Source: Pseudomonas sp. MIACH (lineage in GTDB: Bacteria; Pseudomonadota; Gammaproteobacteria; Pseudomonadales; Pseudomonadaceae). Taken from it: 64,000 bases of DNA. The notes below the pieces were generated by a model. The model searched no databases and was not told where the DNA came from. It saw only the letters and a program-made list of their open reading frames with translations. Each line of letters opens with the position of its first letter. Position 1 is the stretch's first letter. This document shows positions 18,093 through 27,219 of the stretch, one piece after another. The translations under genes and the position numbers were made by a program. The stretch covers positions 186,001 through 250,000 of the forward strand of contig NZ_LHVO01000002.1 of the NCBI RefSeq assembly GCF_001269925.1, given 5' to 3'.

Positions 18093-18180
18093 AGAGGCAC
18101 CTGAATAAAAAAGAAGTTGTTATGAACCGAATGGAACGTATTAAATAGTTATAAGAACGACTCTCATAGTGAGTTATTTT

Positions 18181-18192
18181 CATAAGCTTATG
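18181..18192. promoter_or_regulatory. CATAAGCTTATG palindrome between the SBP and methyltransferase genes
   Basis: A perfect 12-bp palindrome in the divergent promoter region. It also contains one candidate ATG (18190) for the methyltransferase. A possible operator; no binding protein is implied by the sequence. Confidence 0.35.
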
Positions 18193-18204
18193 AGTAAAAA
18201 GCAT

Positions 18205-19104
18205 ATGGGCGCAGTAAGCACAGTAATTCTGGACGGCGGCATGGGCCGTGAACTGCAACGCCGTGGCGCGCCCTTCCGGCAGCCGGAGTGGTCGGCGCTG
18301 GCGTTGAGCGAAGCGCCGCAAGCGGTCGAGGCTGTGCATGCGGCCTATATCGACAGCGGTGCCAACGTGATTACCAGTAACAGTTACGCGGTGGTGCCGT
18401 TTCATATCGGTGAGGCGCGGTTTGCTGCCGAAGGCCAGGCCCTGGCGGCGCTGGCGGGTGAGTTGGCGAGAAGGGCGGTGCAGGCTTCGGGCAAAGCCGT
18501 GCGTGTGGCCGGCTCGCTGCCGCCGCTGTTTGGTTCGTATCGTCCCGACCTGTTCGAGCCGCAGCGCGTGTCTGAGCTGCTGACGCCGCTGGTGCAGGGC
18601 CTGGCACCCCATGTCGACCTGTGGCTGGCGGAAACCCAGAGCTCAATCGTCGAAGCGCGGGCGATTCATGCGGGCCTGCCGAAGGATGGCAAGCCGTTCT
18701 GGCTGTCGTTTACCTTGAAAGACGAAGACACCGACGAAGTACCGCGCCTGCGCTCCGGCGAACCGGTGGCGGACGCGGCCGAAGCCGCCGCGCAGTTGGG
18801 CGTGCAAGTGTTGCTGTTCAACTGCAGCCAGCCGGAAGTGATCGGCGCGGCGATCGATGCCGCCCGCCAGACCTTCGAGCGGCTGGGCGTGCCGATTCAG
18901 ATCGGCGCCTATGCCAATGCCTTCCCGCCACAGCCCAAGGAAGCCACGGCCAACGACGGCCTGGATCCCTTGCGCGAAGATCTCGACCCGCCGGGCTACC
19001 TGCAGTGGGCCGCGGACTGGCAAAAGCGCGGTGCCAGCCACTTGGGCGGGTGCTGCGGGATCGGGCCGGAGCACATTGCGGTGCTGGCCCAGAAGCTGGA
19101 CTAA
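18205..19104 (+). CDS. mmuM: Homocysteine S-methyltransferase
   Basis: About 299 residues from the ATG at 18205 (MGAVSTVILDGGMGREL); two earlier in-frame starts (18169, 18190) would add 12 or 5 residues. It makes methionine from homocysteine using S-methylmethionine or S-adenosylmethionine as methyl donor. The zinc thiolate ligands are visible: Cys207 in LFNCSQPE and Cys283-Cys284 in HLGGCCG. Length matches E. coli MmuM (310). E. coli couples mmuM to an S-methylmethionine permease (MmuP). Here the divergent neighbours are an ABC binding protein and permease, possibly the functional substitute. Confidence 0.9.
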   Translation: MGAVSTVILDGGMGRELQRRGAPFRQPEWSALALSEAPQAVEAVHAAYIDSGANVITSNSYAVVPFHIGEARFAAEGQALAALAGELARRAVQASGKAVRVAGSLPPLFGSYRPDLFEPQRVSELLTPLVQGLAPHVDLWLAETQSSIVEARAIHAGLPKDGKPFWLSFTLKDEDTDEVPRLRSGEPVADAAEAAAQLGVQVLLFNCSQPEVIGAAIDAARQTFERLGVPIQIGAYANAFPPQPKEATANDGLDPLREDLDPPGYLQWAADWQKRGASHLGGCCGIGPEHIAVLAQKLD

Positions 19105-19107
19105 GCC

Positions 19108-19788
19108 TTAAAGCGCCTGGCGGCGACACTCCGCCAGGCCCTTCAACTGCCCGGAGCCTGCCTGGTTCGCCTCCGACAACCACGCCTCAAACCCCGCGCC
19201 CACCGTCGGCCATTCCGAATCCAAAATCGAATACCACGCCGTATCGCGGTTCTGCCCCTTCACCACCATATGCTGGCGGAACACCCCCTCAAAACTGAAC
19301 CCCAACCGCTCAGCCGCATATTTGGAGCGGGCGTTGCCGTTGTTGCACTTCCACTCCAGGCGACGGTAGCCCTGCTCGAACGCATACTTGGCCAAGAGGT
19401 ACACCGCCTCGGTGCTTTTGGGTGAGCGCTGCATCGGCGCGCCGAAGGTGACATGGCCGATTTCGATACGGCCCTGGGCCGGTACGATGGACATCAGGCT
19501 GAGGATGCCCTGTACCTGGCCGGACGCACGGTCGACCACGCTGAAGAAATACGGATCAGTGTTGGCCGCGTGGTTGTTCAGCCACGCATCGAAGGCGCTG
19601 CGCTCGGCAAACGGGCCGTACGGCAAGTAATCCCACAACTTGGGGTCGGCGCCGGGGCCTTCGAGGGCTTGCCACAGTTGGTCGGCGTGGCGGGCCGGGT
19701 CGAGTTTTTCCAGGCGGATAAAGCGCCCTTCGAGCAGTTGAGCGGTGGGCGCAGGGGCGCCTTTCCAGTCGGCGAGGGAAGTAGACAT
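19108..19788 (-). CDS. GNAT acetyltransferase (RimJ/RimL type)
   Basis: 226 residues of the GNAT_3 type. The core includes the beta-strand FFSVVDRASGQVQGILSL, EIGHVTFGAPMQRSPKSTEAVYLL (acetyl-CoA pocket) and NGNARSKYAAERLGFSFEG. These proteins acetylate N-terminal or small-molecule amines; the substrate is unknown. It is the third gene of a probable paiB-GNAT-GNAT operon, 10 bases after the preceding stop. Confidence 0.88.
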   Translation of the reverse strand: MSTSLADWKGAPAPTAQLLEGRFIRLEKLDPARHADQLWQALEGPGADPKLWDYLPYGPFAERSAFDAWLNNHAANTDPYFFSVVDRASGQVQGILSLMSIVPAQGRIEIGHVTFGAPMQRSPKSTEAVYLLAKYAFEQGYRRLEWKCNNGNARSKYAAERLGFSFEGVFRQHMVVKGQNRDTAWYSILDSEWPTVGAGFEAWLSEANQAGSGQLKGLAECRRQAL

Positions 19789-19798
19789 GCTGCGCTCC

Positions 19799-20245
19799 TT
19801 AAAGACCTTTGCGAAATTGAATGAAGCCAGGGCGTTCGGCGATGCGCTCGTAGAGTTGGATCGCGGTGGCGTTGGTCTCGTGGGTCAGCCAATGGACCTT
19901 GCAGCAGCCGTCGGCCTTGGCGGTGGCGTAGACGAACTCGATCAGTTTACGGCCGACACCGGTGCCGCGCTGGGCCGGGTCCACCAGCAGGTCCTGCAGG
20001 TAGCAGGAGTTTTCGATGCTCCAGTTGGAACGGTGGTAGATGAAGTTGACCATGCCCACAGCCTTGCCATCCTGCCAGGCCAGCGCAGAGTGGGTCGGCT
20101 CACGGGGATCGATCAGGCGCTGCCAGGTGCTGTGGCTGACGGCGTCCGGCAGTTCGGTGTTGTAGAACTTTAAATACGCCTGCCACAGCGGCAGCCAGGC
20201 GGCGTGGTCGGCCGCGGTGACCTGGCGGATGTCGATCTGGCTCAT
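19799..20245 (-). CDS. GNAT acetyltransferase
   Basis: 148 residues with a typical GNAT core: VGMVNFIYHRSNW, then the acetyl-CoA loop DLLVDPAQRGTGVGRKLIEFVYATAKADG, then VHWLTHETNATAIQLYERIAERPGFIQF. Its ATG overlaps the stop of the upstream FMN-binding protein gene (ATGA). Substrate unknown. PaiA, the partner of PaiB in Bacillus, is also a GNAT enzyme (polyamine acetyltransferase), so a PaiAB-like pair is possible. Confidence 0.9.
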   Translation of the reverse strand: MSQIDIRQVTAADHAAWLPLWQAYLKFYNTELPDAVSHSTWQRLIDPREPTHSALAWQDGKAVGMVNFIYHRSNWSIENSCYLQDLLVDPAQRGTGVGRKLIEFVYATAKADGCCKVHWLTHETNATAIQLYERIAERPGFIQFRKGL

Positions 20246-20880
20246 TCTGAAACTCCTTGGGGAATAAAGCGCGCGAGGGTCTGGTCGCGTATATCGGCGC
20301 TGGCGGCCAGGCCGTCGCGCACACCGGCGATGTCGGCTGCGCTGCGGTTCTGGCTGAGCTTGCGTTTGCCGATCAGCCGCTCGATCGGCAGGCTGAAGCC
20401 GACGATGGCCTTGAGCATGCCGTCAATGTAGTCGGCCGGGGCGTCGCTGACTTTCCACGGCTGTGCGCGGTTGCCTTCATGGCGGTCGGTGAGGGCGCTG
20501 ACCAGGGCGAGCAAACGTCGGGCATCGGTAAACACCTCGGCCTTGCCGTAGGCATGCACGGCGATGTAATTCCAGGTGGGCACCACTTTGCCGTGCTCTG
20601 CCTTGGCCGGGTAAAACGCCGGACTGATGTAAGCCTCGGCGCCGGCAAAGATCACCAGGGCTTCGCTGCCGTTTTGCAGCTCGCGCCACTGCGGATTGGC
20701 CTTGGCCAGGTGCCCGTACAGCGTGCCATTGGGGCCTTCGTCGGGGTTGAGCAGCAGCGGCAAGTGGCTGGCCTGAAGGCCTTGTTCGCCAAAGGTCACC
20801 AGCTGCGCCAGGCGCGTGTGCTGGATCAGTTGCTGGAGTTCGGGCAAGTCTTCAAGGGCAAAGGCGCGAGGTGTGTACAT
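20242..20880 (-). CDS. FMN-binding PaiB-family protein
   Basis: The ATG at 20880 (MYTPRAFALEDLPELQQLI) gives 212 residues; an upstream in-frame ATG would add 26 unlikely residues. It matches the PaiB / FMN-binding split-barrel family: HLPLLLNPDEGPNGTLYGHLAKANPQW, YISPAFYPAKAEHGKVVPTWNYIAVHAYG and a C-terminal IGKRKLSQNRS. In Bacillus PaiB is a negative regulator of sporulation and protease genes; in other bacteria the family is probably a flavin-dependent enzyme. It starts the operon with two GNAT genes and is divergent from a MocR gene 87 bases away, which probably regulates it. Confidence 0.88.
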   Translation of the reverse strand: MYTPRAFALEDLPELQQLIQHTRLAQLVTFGEQGLQASHLPLLLNPDEGPNGTLYGHLAKANPQWRELQNGSEALVIFAGAEAYISPAFYPAKAEHGKVVPTWNYIAVHAYGKAEVFTDARRLLALVSALTDRHEGNRAQPWKVSDAPADYIDGMLKAIVGFSLPIERLIGKRKLSQNRSAADIAGVRDGLAASADIRDQTLARFIPQGVSE

Positions 20881-20967
20881 GAATATTTTCCTTGGCGAAT
20901 ACCGCCATCCTAGGCAGGCTAATGGTCTGTTGTAAGAGCCATCTAAGGCCAATTTCATAGGTCCAAT

Positions 20968-22509
20968 ATGTCGCCCTCATCGCCGCCCCTGTCATTCAAC
21001 CCTGCCGGAATTGAGCTGGACCGCCACCAGGGCCTCAGCCGCCAGCTGTATGAAGCTCTGCGCCAGCGCGTGCTGGACGGACGCTTGATCAGTGGCACGC
21101 GCTTGCCCGCCAGTCGTGACCTGGCGGCGGCCTTGGCGATTTCTCGCAACAGCGTAGTGCGCGCCTACGATCAGCTGTACGCCGAAGGATTTATCGAAGG
21201 CCGTGTCGGCGATGGCACCTATGTGGCCCAACTGCCGAGCGCGAAAAAATTATCCACAAAAGTGTCCACAGGGTTATCAACAAGCTTATCCCCAGCCTTA
21301 TCCACAAAATGGGCAGATTTGCCGGAAAACCTCGACAACGAAGTTATCCACAGTGCAGGCCTGGCACGGGTGAAAAACAACCATCTGTCCCAGCCTCCCT
21401 CGGGACCGCCACGGGCGTTTCGTGTGGGCGTACCGGCGTTCGATCTGTTTCCGTTTGAGGTCTGGGCCAAGCTGAACGGGGCGTTCTGGCGCAAGCCTGA
21501 CCTTGAGCAGCTGTGTTATGGCGACCCGGCGGGTGATGGTCGGCTGCGGGGTTTGATCGCCGCCTACCTGCGCAGCTCACGGGGCATGCAGTGCACGGCT
21601 GAGCAAATAGTGATCACCTGTGGCGCACAGCAGGCAATCAGCCTTTGTGCACAGCTGCTGATAGAGCCCGGTGACGGGGTGGCGGTGGAAAACCCGGGCT
21701 ACCGTGCAGCCGGCCACGCCTTCGCCCTGGCCGGTGCGAACCTGCATGGCGTGCCGGTGGACACTGACGGAATCGACTGCCAAACCCTCAATCGTCTGGA
21801 AGATTGTCGCCTGGCGTATGTCACACCCTCCCACCAATACCCGTTGGGTGTGGTGATGAGCCTGGCGCGACGCCTGGAATTGCTGGCCTGGGCCGAGCGC
21901 ACCGGCGGCTGGATCGTGGAGGACGACTACGACGGCGAATACCGCTACAGCGGCGCCCCGCTGGCGCCCCTGGCCGCGCTGGACCGCAGTGGCCGCGTGC
22001 TCTACGTCGGTACCTTCGGCAAAGTCGCGTTCCCGGCCTTGCGCCTGGGTTACCTGGTACTGCCGCCGGCCCTGGTGGATGCCTTCTCGCGGCGGCGCGC
22101 CGTAGACATGCGCCACTCCGAAGTCAGCACCCAGGCGGTGATGGCCGAATTCATGGCCGCCGGACACTTCCAGCGGCATATCCGCCGTATGCGGCGGGCG
22201 GCGTTGAGTCGACGTAATGCCTTGCTGGCCGGTTGGCCAAGCGGCCTGCCGGGTGTCGGCGAGTTACCCGGCGTGGCGGCGGGGCTGCACATGACGGTGC
22301 GCGTGGACAGCCTGGCCCGCGAGCAGCAACTGCTGGAACAGGCCCACGCCGTGGATATTGAAATCAATGGTCTGAGCAGTTACTGGCTGGCGCAATCCGC
22401 CACCCCGGCGGATCAGCGCGCCGGCCTGGTGCTGGGGTTTGCCGCCGTGCCTGAAGCGGCGATTGCCCAGGCCCTGGCAACGCTGCGCAGGGCCTGGCAG
22501 GCCGGTTGA
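20968..22509 (+). CDS. MocR/PdxR-type regulator (GntR helix-turn-helix fused to aminotransferase)
   Basis: 513 residues: an N-terminal GntR winged helix (about 15-85, LYEALRQRVLDGRLISGTRLPASRDLAAALAISRNSVVRAYDQL), a linker (about 90-150) and a class I aminotransferase fold (about 160-510). The PLP-site regions are present: YVTPSHQYPLG, the EDDYDGEYRY strand and K352 in TFGKV. MocR proteins sense PLP or PLP-amine adducts and regulate neighbouring genes, here probably the divergent paiB-GNAT-GNAT operon. The linker is odd: five successive 12-base repeats encode an L-S-T-type tetrapeptide with rare TTA leucine codons and carry DnaA-box-like 9-mers (see the repeat at 21250-21352). Confidence 0.92.
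   Translation: MSPSSPPLSFNPAGIELDRHQGLSRQLYEALRQRVLDGRLISGTRLPASRDLAAALAISRNSVVRAYDQLYAEGFIEGRVGDGTYVAQLPSAKKLSTKVSTGLSTSLSPALSTKWADLPENLDNEVIHSAGLARVKNNHLSQPPSGPPRAFRVGVPAFDLFPFEVWAKLNGAFWRKPDLEQLCYGDPAGDGRLRGLIAAYLRSSRGMQCTAEQIVITCGAQQAISLCAQLLIEPGDGVAVENPGYRAAGHAFALAGANLHGVPVDTDGIDCQTLNRLEDCRLAYVTPSHQYPLGVVMSLARRLELLAWAERTGGWIVEDDYDGEYRYSGAPLAPLAALDRSGRVLYVGTFGKVAFPALRLGYLVLPPALVDAFSRRRAVDMRHSEVSTQAVMAEFMAAGHFQRHIRRMRRAALSRRNALLAGWPSGLPGVGELPGVAAGLHMTVRVDSLAREQQLLEQAHAVDIEINGLSSYWLAQSATPADQRAGLVLGFAAVPEAAIAQALATLRRAWQAG
21250..21352 (+). repeat. Array of six DnaA-box-like 9-mers inside the MocR gene
   Basis: Positions 21250, 21298 and 21344 start perfect TTATCCACA boxes. Positions 21274 (TTATCAACA) and 21286 (TTATCCCCA) have one mismatch and 21262 (GTGTCCACA) two. 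The first five start exactly every 12 bases and are codon-aligned. The sixth is in another reading frame. All point the same way. TTA, a rare leucine codon in Pseudomonas, is used four times in these repeats. Confidence 0.85.
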
Positions 22510-22512
22510 CGC

Positions 22513-25500
22513 TCAGTTCTGGAAGAACAGCGAGCGGGCCAATTGCGGGCTGATTTCGCTGCGATAAATTGCAATCTGATCACGATCGTTCAGGCCGGTA
22601 CGATGGATAGCACCGCCGAGTTTCTGCTGGTCACGGGTCTTGAGGTGGCCGGCGGTGAAGTGGTCCAGCTCGGCTTGGGGTGATTCGTAGTGGAAATGCG
22701 CATACCACAGCACTTCCTGGGTGTGGTGATCGCTGATCGCGTACTCATCCAGGTAGTTCTTGTCGGCCCCCTTGAGACGTCGACGCGTGATGACTTTGGC
22801 AATGTTTACCGCCCCCTGGCTGTGCAGCCATTCCACCCGCGCGGCAGTGGGCGGTTGCTGCTTGCTCATGCTGATGCGGGTGCTGGTGCCCAGGGCGTAG
22901 AGCCGCTGAACGGCGTCGTTGAGTTTACGGTTGAGAGTGGCGGCAGAGGGGCGATCACTTTCGGTGAGGTTGCGTTGGGTCAGCGCTTCTTCGATGTTGG
23001 TTACCGCTTGCTCCATGCGCGCGGCGTGCTGGTGCAGCATCTCTTCGATTTCCACCGGGAGCCGCCCGGGCTTTCTCGACTGTGCCAGGATGCGCTGGGT
23101 AGCGGTGGGTTCCTCATCAAGCAAGGTCTGCGCGGTGCTCATGCTGGTATTCAGGTCGACAGCCTGTGGCCCTTGCGGCCGAGGGGTCGGCTTTGTGCGC
23201 TCGACCCACACCCCAGGACTTTTCTCGTGAAAGGTCGCAATGACCTTGCCCGTGATCGGCGCCTTTACATCCAGAAGTCCTTCTTCGCTCGGCCGTGGCT
23301 CTCCCACGACCACGGCATTGAAGCGGGTCTTGATGACCTTTTTTTTCGGTGCCTGCATCGCTTTTGACGAGCCGGCCTTGGGTTGCAGTGGCTTGCGCTC
23401 TTTCAAGCGTTTGGCCAGCTCATGGACGGCTTGCTGGTTGAATTCATCAATACGCTGGCGAAGGTCTTCGATGGGGTCTCTCTGCACGAGCTCTGGATGC
23501 TCGGCGTGCAGGTCCAGCAGGCGTTGGTCGACGAGGGCGAATTGTTCGACCAGGCTGTTGAGTACCTCAAGGCGCTCGTCCGGATTGCTGATGTTGGCGT
23601 CGGGCAGTGTCTCGATCCAGGTTTGTATGTTGAGGTCGGCGGTGTTGACGATTTGATTGAGCTGGTTGTGGGCATCGGAGACTGCTTCACCACTGCCCTC
23701 CTTGATGCACAGGTAGCGGGTCAGAGTGATTTGCATGGCCTTGAGGTCGTGCAGATCGAACTCGGGCAAGGCACGGATGGTGGCCGCGATAACCTTGTTG
23801 CCTTCGGCGCCCAGATCCTGCAGTTGCAGGTAACGGGTTTGCGCGTATTCCATGCGGCTGATCATGGCCAGGTTCAGCTTCGACATTTTCTCGGCGAGTG
23901 CCGTCTGCCTCAGGGTTTGCGTCGGTTCGAGGGCCTCCATCTCATCCAGAGTCGACAACAACTCTGTGCGGAAAGTGGGCAGGCTATCGGAGACGGCGAA
24001 GCGGGTCAGCAGCAGTTGCTGGTGCAAATAGTCGATCATGTTGCCCTTGTAATTGGGCACTGTATCAAGGACTTTCAGGGCTCTGAGCTGGCGGATGGGG
24101 ACGTCGTACTCGGCCAGGCGCTTGTCCACTTTGTCGATGAATGTCTGGCGCTGTCGGTTGGCGGAAGGGCCGGGTTGTGGGTCTATTGCGGCACGGGCTT
24201 CGTTGATTTGCGCCTGTTCGTGGCGTTGCTCTGCATTGAACGTGTTGAGCTGCTCCCTGAGTTCAGTGATCCGAGAAGGTCTTTTCGCCTGCGCGGTTCT
24301 GCGCCGATTCCGAAACCCGGCGCCACGCAGGCGCAAGCGTGTGTCGACGAACCATTGGCCGGCCAGGTTGCTTATCAGCAAAGGGCCGAGGTGGGAGGGG
24401 CGTCTGGGGTCAACGATCATGACGTTTTCGTTTTCATCCAGCGTCACCTCGAACCAGCGTTCATTGACCGGTGCATACCATTTATCGCCAAGGGCATAGA
24501 GGTGCAGGTGAGCCCCTGGTTCTTTGATGGATTCTCCCAGCCCAGCGGGCTTGTCGACTTTGAAGCGGTCCAGCGTGGCTCCCAGGCTGGCGGGCGAGCG
24601 GTTGAGCGCACCACTGCTGTGCAGCAGGTCTTGATGGCGAGCCGGCAGTTCGGCTTCAGGCAGGTTGGGCTGTTGCTCCACGAGCACCTTGCGCACCGGC
24701 GGCGGTGCCTGCTCTGGAGGCTCCCCCTGTGTCGTTTCAGGCTCTATTTGTTTGGGGCCAGGCGCTGCGTCGAGCGGACGTCGCTGCGGCGGATGGCGCA
24801 GGGCGACATGCAGCACCAGAGCCATACCCAGGTTGAGCAGCAGGTCGACTTGCGCGGTCCAGGCAACCTGGCCGTCAGGCCCGGGTTCAGCGCGGAAGGT
24901 TTCTTGCAGGTCATCCATGATTTGCCAGATCCACGCGGCGATTCCCACCGTGCGCCCCAGGAATGGCAACGCCGCGCTGAAAATCAGCCAGCCGGCCTGT
25001 CGGTAGCTGTTCCAGCGTTTCTGCGCGTTGGACACCGATTGCCGGTTGGCCAGCTCGACCATGGCATTGGCGTTGTCTTTGAACAGGGTCGCCAGGGGGT
25101 CGTTGCCCACCACTTCATCGCTCAAGGCGATGGGGCCGCTCATTTGTACCACCACCTGCGGTTCCACCAGCCCGCGCACGACGGTCCATGGCGAGGGCAG
25201 GGCGGCAGGGAAGACGTATTGCTCGTAGTTGAAGCGGATGTCATCGGGCAACCAGGCCAGCACCGAATCGCGCAGGGTGCGGTGATGCTTGATGGCATAG
25301 AGCAGGTTTTGCCGGGATGGAAACTGCACCAATACCGGATCCAGCAGTGGGCGATACAGCAGGCACGGACCCTGGGTGTGGTCGCGGGGGCCGATCACGA
25401 ACATGTTCGCTACCCCATCCTGTTGGTTGCCAGGACGCAAGGTCGGCATGAATGCCAGGCGGCGGATGACGATCTCTTGCCCATCGACTTGCCGCTCGTG

Positions 25501-27138
25501 GGTCTGCGCCTGCACGGCGGCGGCGATATAGCGGTAGCCGCGATCATCGAGGCCATGCAGGCGCTGGATTTTCCATTGCAGCGCCAGCAGCGGCAGTTGC
25601 ACTCGCAGGTGCGAGGTGTAGAGGGCTTGCCGGCTTATGGACTGACTCGAGTCGTCGAGCAGGGTTTTTTTGATCAGGGCCGGGTATTGCTCGCCGATGT
25701 CGACGGTTTCGATGACGTCCTTGAGGTAGTTGTACGTCAGCCATGTGGGGGGCTTGCGACCGTTGTAGTGCACGCTGGGGGTGCCGGTGGGTAACCCGGT
25801 GAGGTTTTCCAGGGCCAGGTCGATCAGGCTGCGCCGGGTGATCTCGCTGGCACCGGGCAGCACAAAGGTGCCCCAGACCACCGGGCTCTGGATGCTGATC
25901 TCGACGTCGTCCAGGTTCAGTCCCGCGCCATTGGGCTGTTCTTGGATTTTATTTTGCAGCTGCTCTCGGGCGTAGTCGCGAATCGGTGGTATGCCGTCCT
26001 GGAAGGTTCGGCCGAGGTTGTGGGTATGCAGCTCGGCCAGATCGATCACGTACCGGCTGTAGGTCGACACGTCCAGGTCTGAAGCGTTGGCGAGCCAGTC
26101 GGGGAGTTGTTCGTGAATCTGGCGGATGCTCGACAGCGAGTGATCGCTCAAATCCTCAATCACCGGCAGGATCCGGGTGACCGCCTGGCTGGTGGAGACA
26201 GGCGCGGGTAGTGCTTCGATGTTGGATGAGCCAATCGAGCCGATGGCCTGCAATTGCAGGGTGATCAGGTTGCACGCCAGGCTGTCGAAGAAATTCCCGG
26301 CGGGTTCGTACAGTCGCCATTGCACGCTGACGTTCGGTCGAAATTGCACCAGGCTTGAAGGCAGTGATTCACCGAGCTTCTCCAGCGACTCGAACTTCTC
26401 ATAACCGTTAAGCAGTGAATAGGCCAGAATCCGCTCGTTTTGTTCGTGTTTGCCGATCAACACCGCCATGTCCGACAGGCCAATGTGAGTGGACTGGTTG
26501 TTGTGCTGCCCATCCACGTCGATCAGAAAAGCATGTGTCTGAAACGTATCGAAGGCCTTGCGCCTGGCCTGCTCAGGGAAATGGAACAGCATCCTGGCCA
26601 TGGCGCAGTCGTGTTCATCCCAGCCTTCCTGCTGGGTGACGTTCCACATGTTACGCAGGGAGTGGGAGAGGCTCTGCCAGCGGGGCCCGGAAACACCGTT
26701 GGAGGTGTTCCAGTAATCGAGCTGTTGCTCCTGGAAGGCTGCAAATATCAGTGGCACCAGCTCATTGATCAGCCGTGCGATGGCATCGATCTCCACCGGC
26801 AAGTGCTCGATGGGCTCGGCGTCCGGCTCAAGCGTGAGGAAATGGTCGCCGTCGATATAGATGATCGGGGTTGGCGATAAGGCCTGGTTGGCCAGGATCG
26901 AGGTCAGTGACTCCATGGAGGCGGGCGCGGGCTCGATGACGTCGTTGAGGATGCGCCAGTGCGGCGTAACGACCATGGCCAGGTCCGGGTCGATATTCAG
27001 TGCGGGGTATTGTTCCTTGAGCGATGAGCGCAACAGGTTGGCGGCGACTTCGCGGATGGAGGGGCCCGTACTCAGTTGCGTCAGCAGTTCATAGGAACTG
27101 GGCGGGCGATTATTGGCGGTGGGCGATTCGATGGGCAT
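22513..27138 (-). CDS. Very large putative toxin (DUF6543 / dermonecrotic-toxin-like)
   Basis: 1541 residues from the ATG at 27138 (MPIESPTANNRPPSSYELL), with AAGGAG six bases upstream. The translation shows no signal peptide. The N-terminal 700 residues resemble the large Pseudomonas proteins carrying dermonecrotic-toxin N-terminal / DUF6543 domains. Two hydrophobic segments lie near residues 710-790 (FSAALPFLGRTVGIAAWIW and LLLNLGMALVLHVAL). A long helical, charged region follows (about 960-1350) and a basic C-terminal domain ends ...YRSEISPQLARSLFFQN. No secretion or immunity gene is adjacent. The tail of a paralogue survives at 30552-30656. Family assignment is from memory and activity is unknown. 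Confidence 0.6.
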   Translation of the reverse strand: MPIESPTANNRPPSSYELLTQLSTGPSIREVAANLLRSSLKEQYPALNIDPDLAMVVTPHWRILNDVIEPAPASMESLTSILANQALSPTPIIYIDGDHFLTLEPDAEPIEHLPVEIDAIARLINELVPLIFAAFQEQQLDYWNTSNGVSGPRWQSLSHSLRNMWNVTQQEGWDEHDCAMARMLFHFPEQARRKAFDTFQTHAFLIDVDGQHNNQSTHIGLSDMAVLIGKHEQNERILAYSLLNGYEKFESLEKLGESLPSSLVQFRPNVSVQWRLYEPAGNFFDSLACNLITLQLQAIGSIGSSNIEALPAPVSTSQAVTRILPVIEDLSDHSLSSIRQIHEQLPDWLANASDLDVSTYSRYVIDLAELHTHNLGRTFQDGIPPIRDYAREQLQNKIQEQPNGAGLNLDDVEISIQSPVVWGTFVLPGASEITRRSLIDLALENLTGLPTGTPSVHYNGRKPPTWLTYNYLKDVIETVDIGEQYPALIKKTLLDDSSQSISRQALYTSHLRVQLPLLALQWKIQRLHGLDDRGYRYIAAAVQAQTHERQVDGQEIVIRRLAFMPTLRPGNQQDGVANMFVIGPRDHTQGPCLLYRPLLDPVLVQFPSRQNLLYAIKHHRTLRDSVLAWLPDDIRFNYEQYVFPAALPSPWTVVRGLVEPQVVVQMSGPIALSDEVVGNDPLATLFKDNANAMVELANRQSVSNAQKRWNSYRQAGWLIFSAALPFLGRTVGIAAWIWQIMDDLQETFRAEPGPDGQVAWTAQVDLLLNLGMALVLHVALRHPPQRRPLDAAPGPKQIEPETTQGEPPEQAPPPVRKVLVEQQPNLPEAELPARHQDLLHSSGALNRSPASLGATLDRFKVDKPAGLGESIKEPGAHLHLYALGDKWYAPVNERWFEVTLDENENVMIVDPRRPSHLGPLLISNLAGQWFVDTRLRLRGAGFRNRRRTAQAKRPSRITELREQLNTFNAEQRHEQAQINEARAAIDPQPGPSANRQRQTFIDKVDKRLAEYDVPIRQLRALKVLDTVPNYKGNMIDYLHQQLLLTRFAVSDSLPTFRTELLSTLDEMEALEPTQTLRQTALAEKMSKLNLAMISRMEYAQTRYLQLQDLGAEGNKVIAATIRALPEFDLHDLKAMQITLTRYLCIKEGSGEAVSDAHNQLNQIVNTADLNIQTWIETLPDANISNPDERLEVLNSLVEQFALVDQRLLDLHAEHPELVQRDPIEDLRQRIDEFNQQAVHELAKRLKERKPLQPKAGSSKAMQAPKKKVIKTRFNAVVVGEPRPSEEGLLDVKAPITGKVIATFHEKSPGVWVERTKPTPRPQGPQAVDLNTSMSTAQTLLDEEPTATQRILAQSRKPGRLPVEIEEMLHQHAARMEQAVTNIEEALTQRNLTESDRPSAATLNRKLNDAVQRLYALGTSTRISMSKQQPPTAARVEWLHSQGAVNIAKVITRRRLKGADKNYLDEYAISDHHTQEVLWYAHFHYESPQAELDHFTAGHLKTRDQQKLGGAIHRTGLNDRDQIAIYRSEISPQLARSLFFQN

Positions 27139-27219
27139 GTGCAGCTCCTTGGCCGGTATGAGGCATGAAGAGCTGCACGGTAATTTTCCACGCGGTGGGC
27201 AAGACGGTAGATAAGTAAT

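Noticed and set aside
21250..21352. DnaA-box array as the chromosomal replication origin
   Set aside because: No dnaA/dnaN/rpmH or AT-rich unwinding region is adjacent, and the boxes lie inside a coding gene. Kept as a finding on DnaA binding instead.
23383..25794. 803-codon plus-strand open frame opposite the large toxin gene
   Set aside because: Composition is Gln/Leu/Val repeats typical of reverse reading; the minus-strand frame has a good start, ribosome site and a paralogous tail elsewhere.
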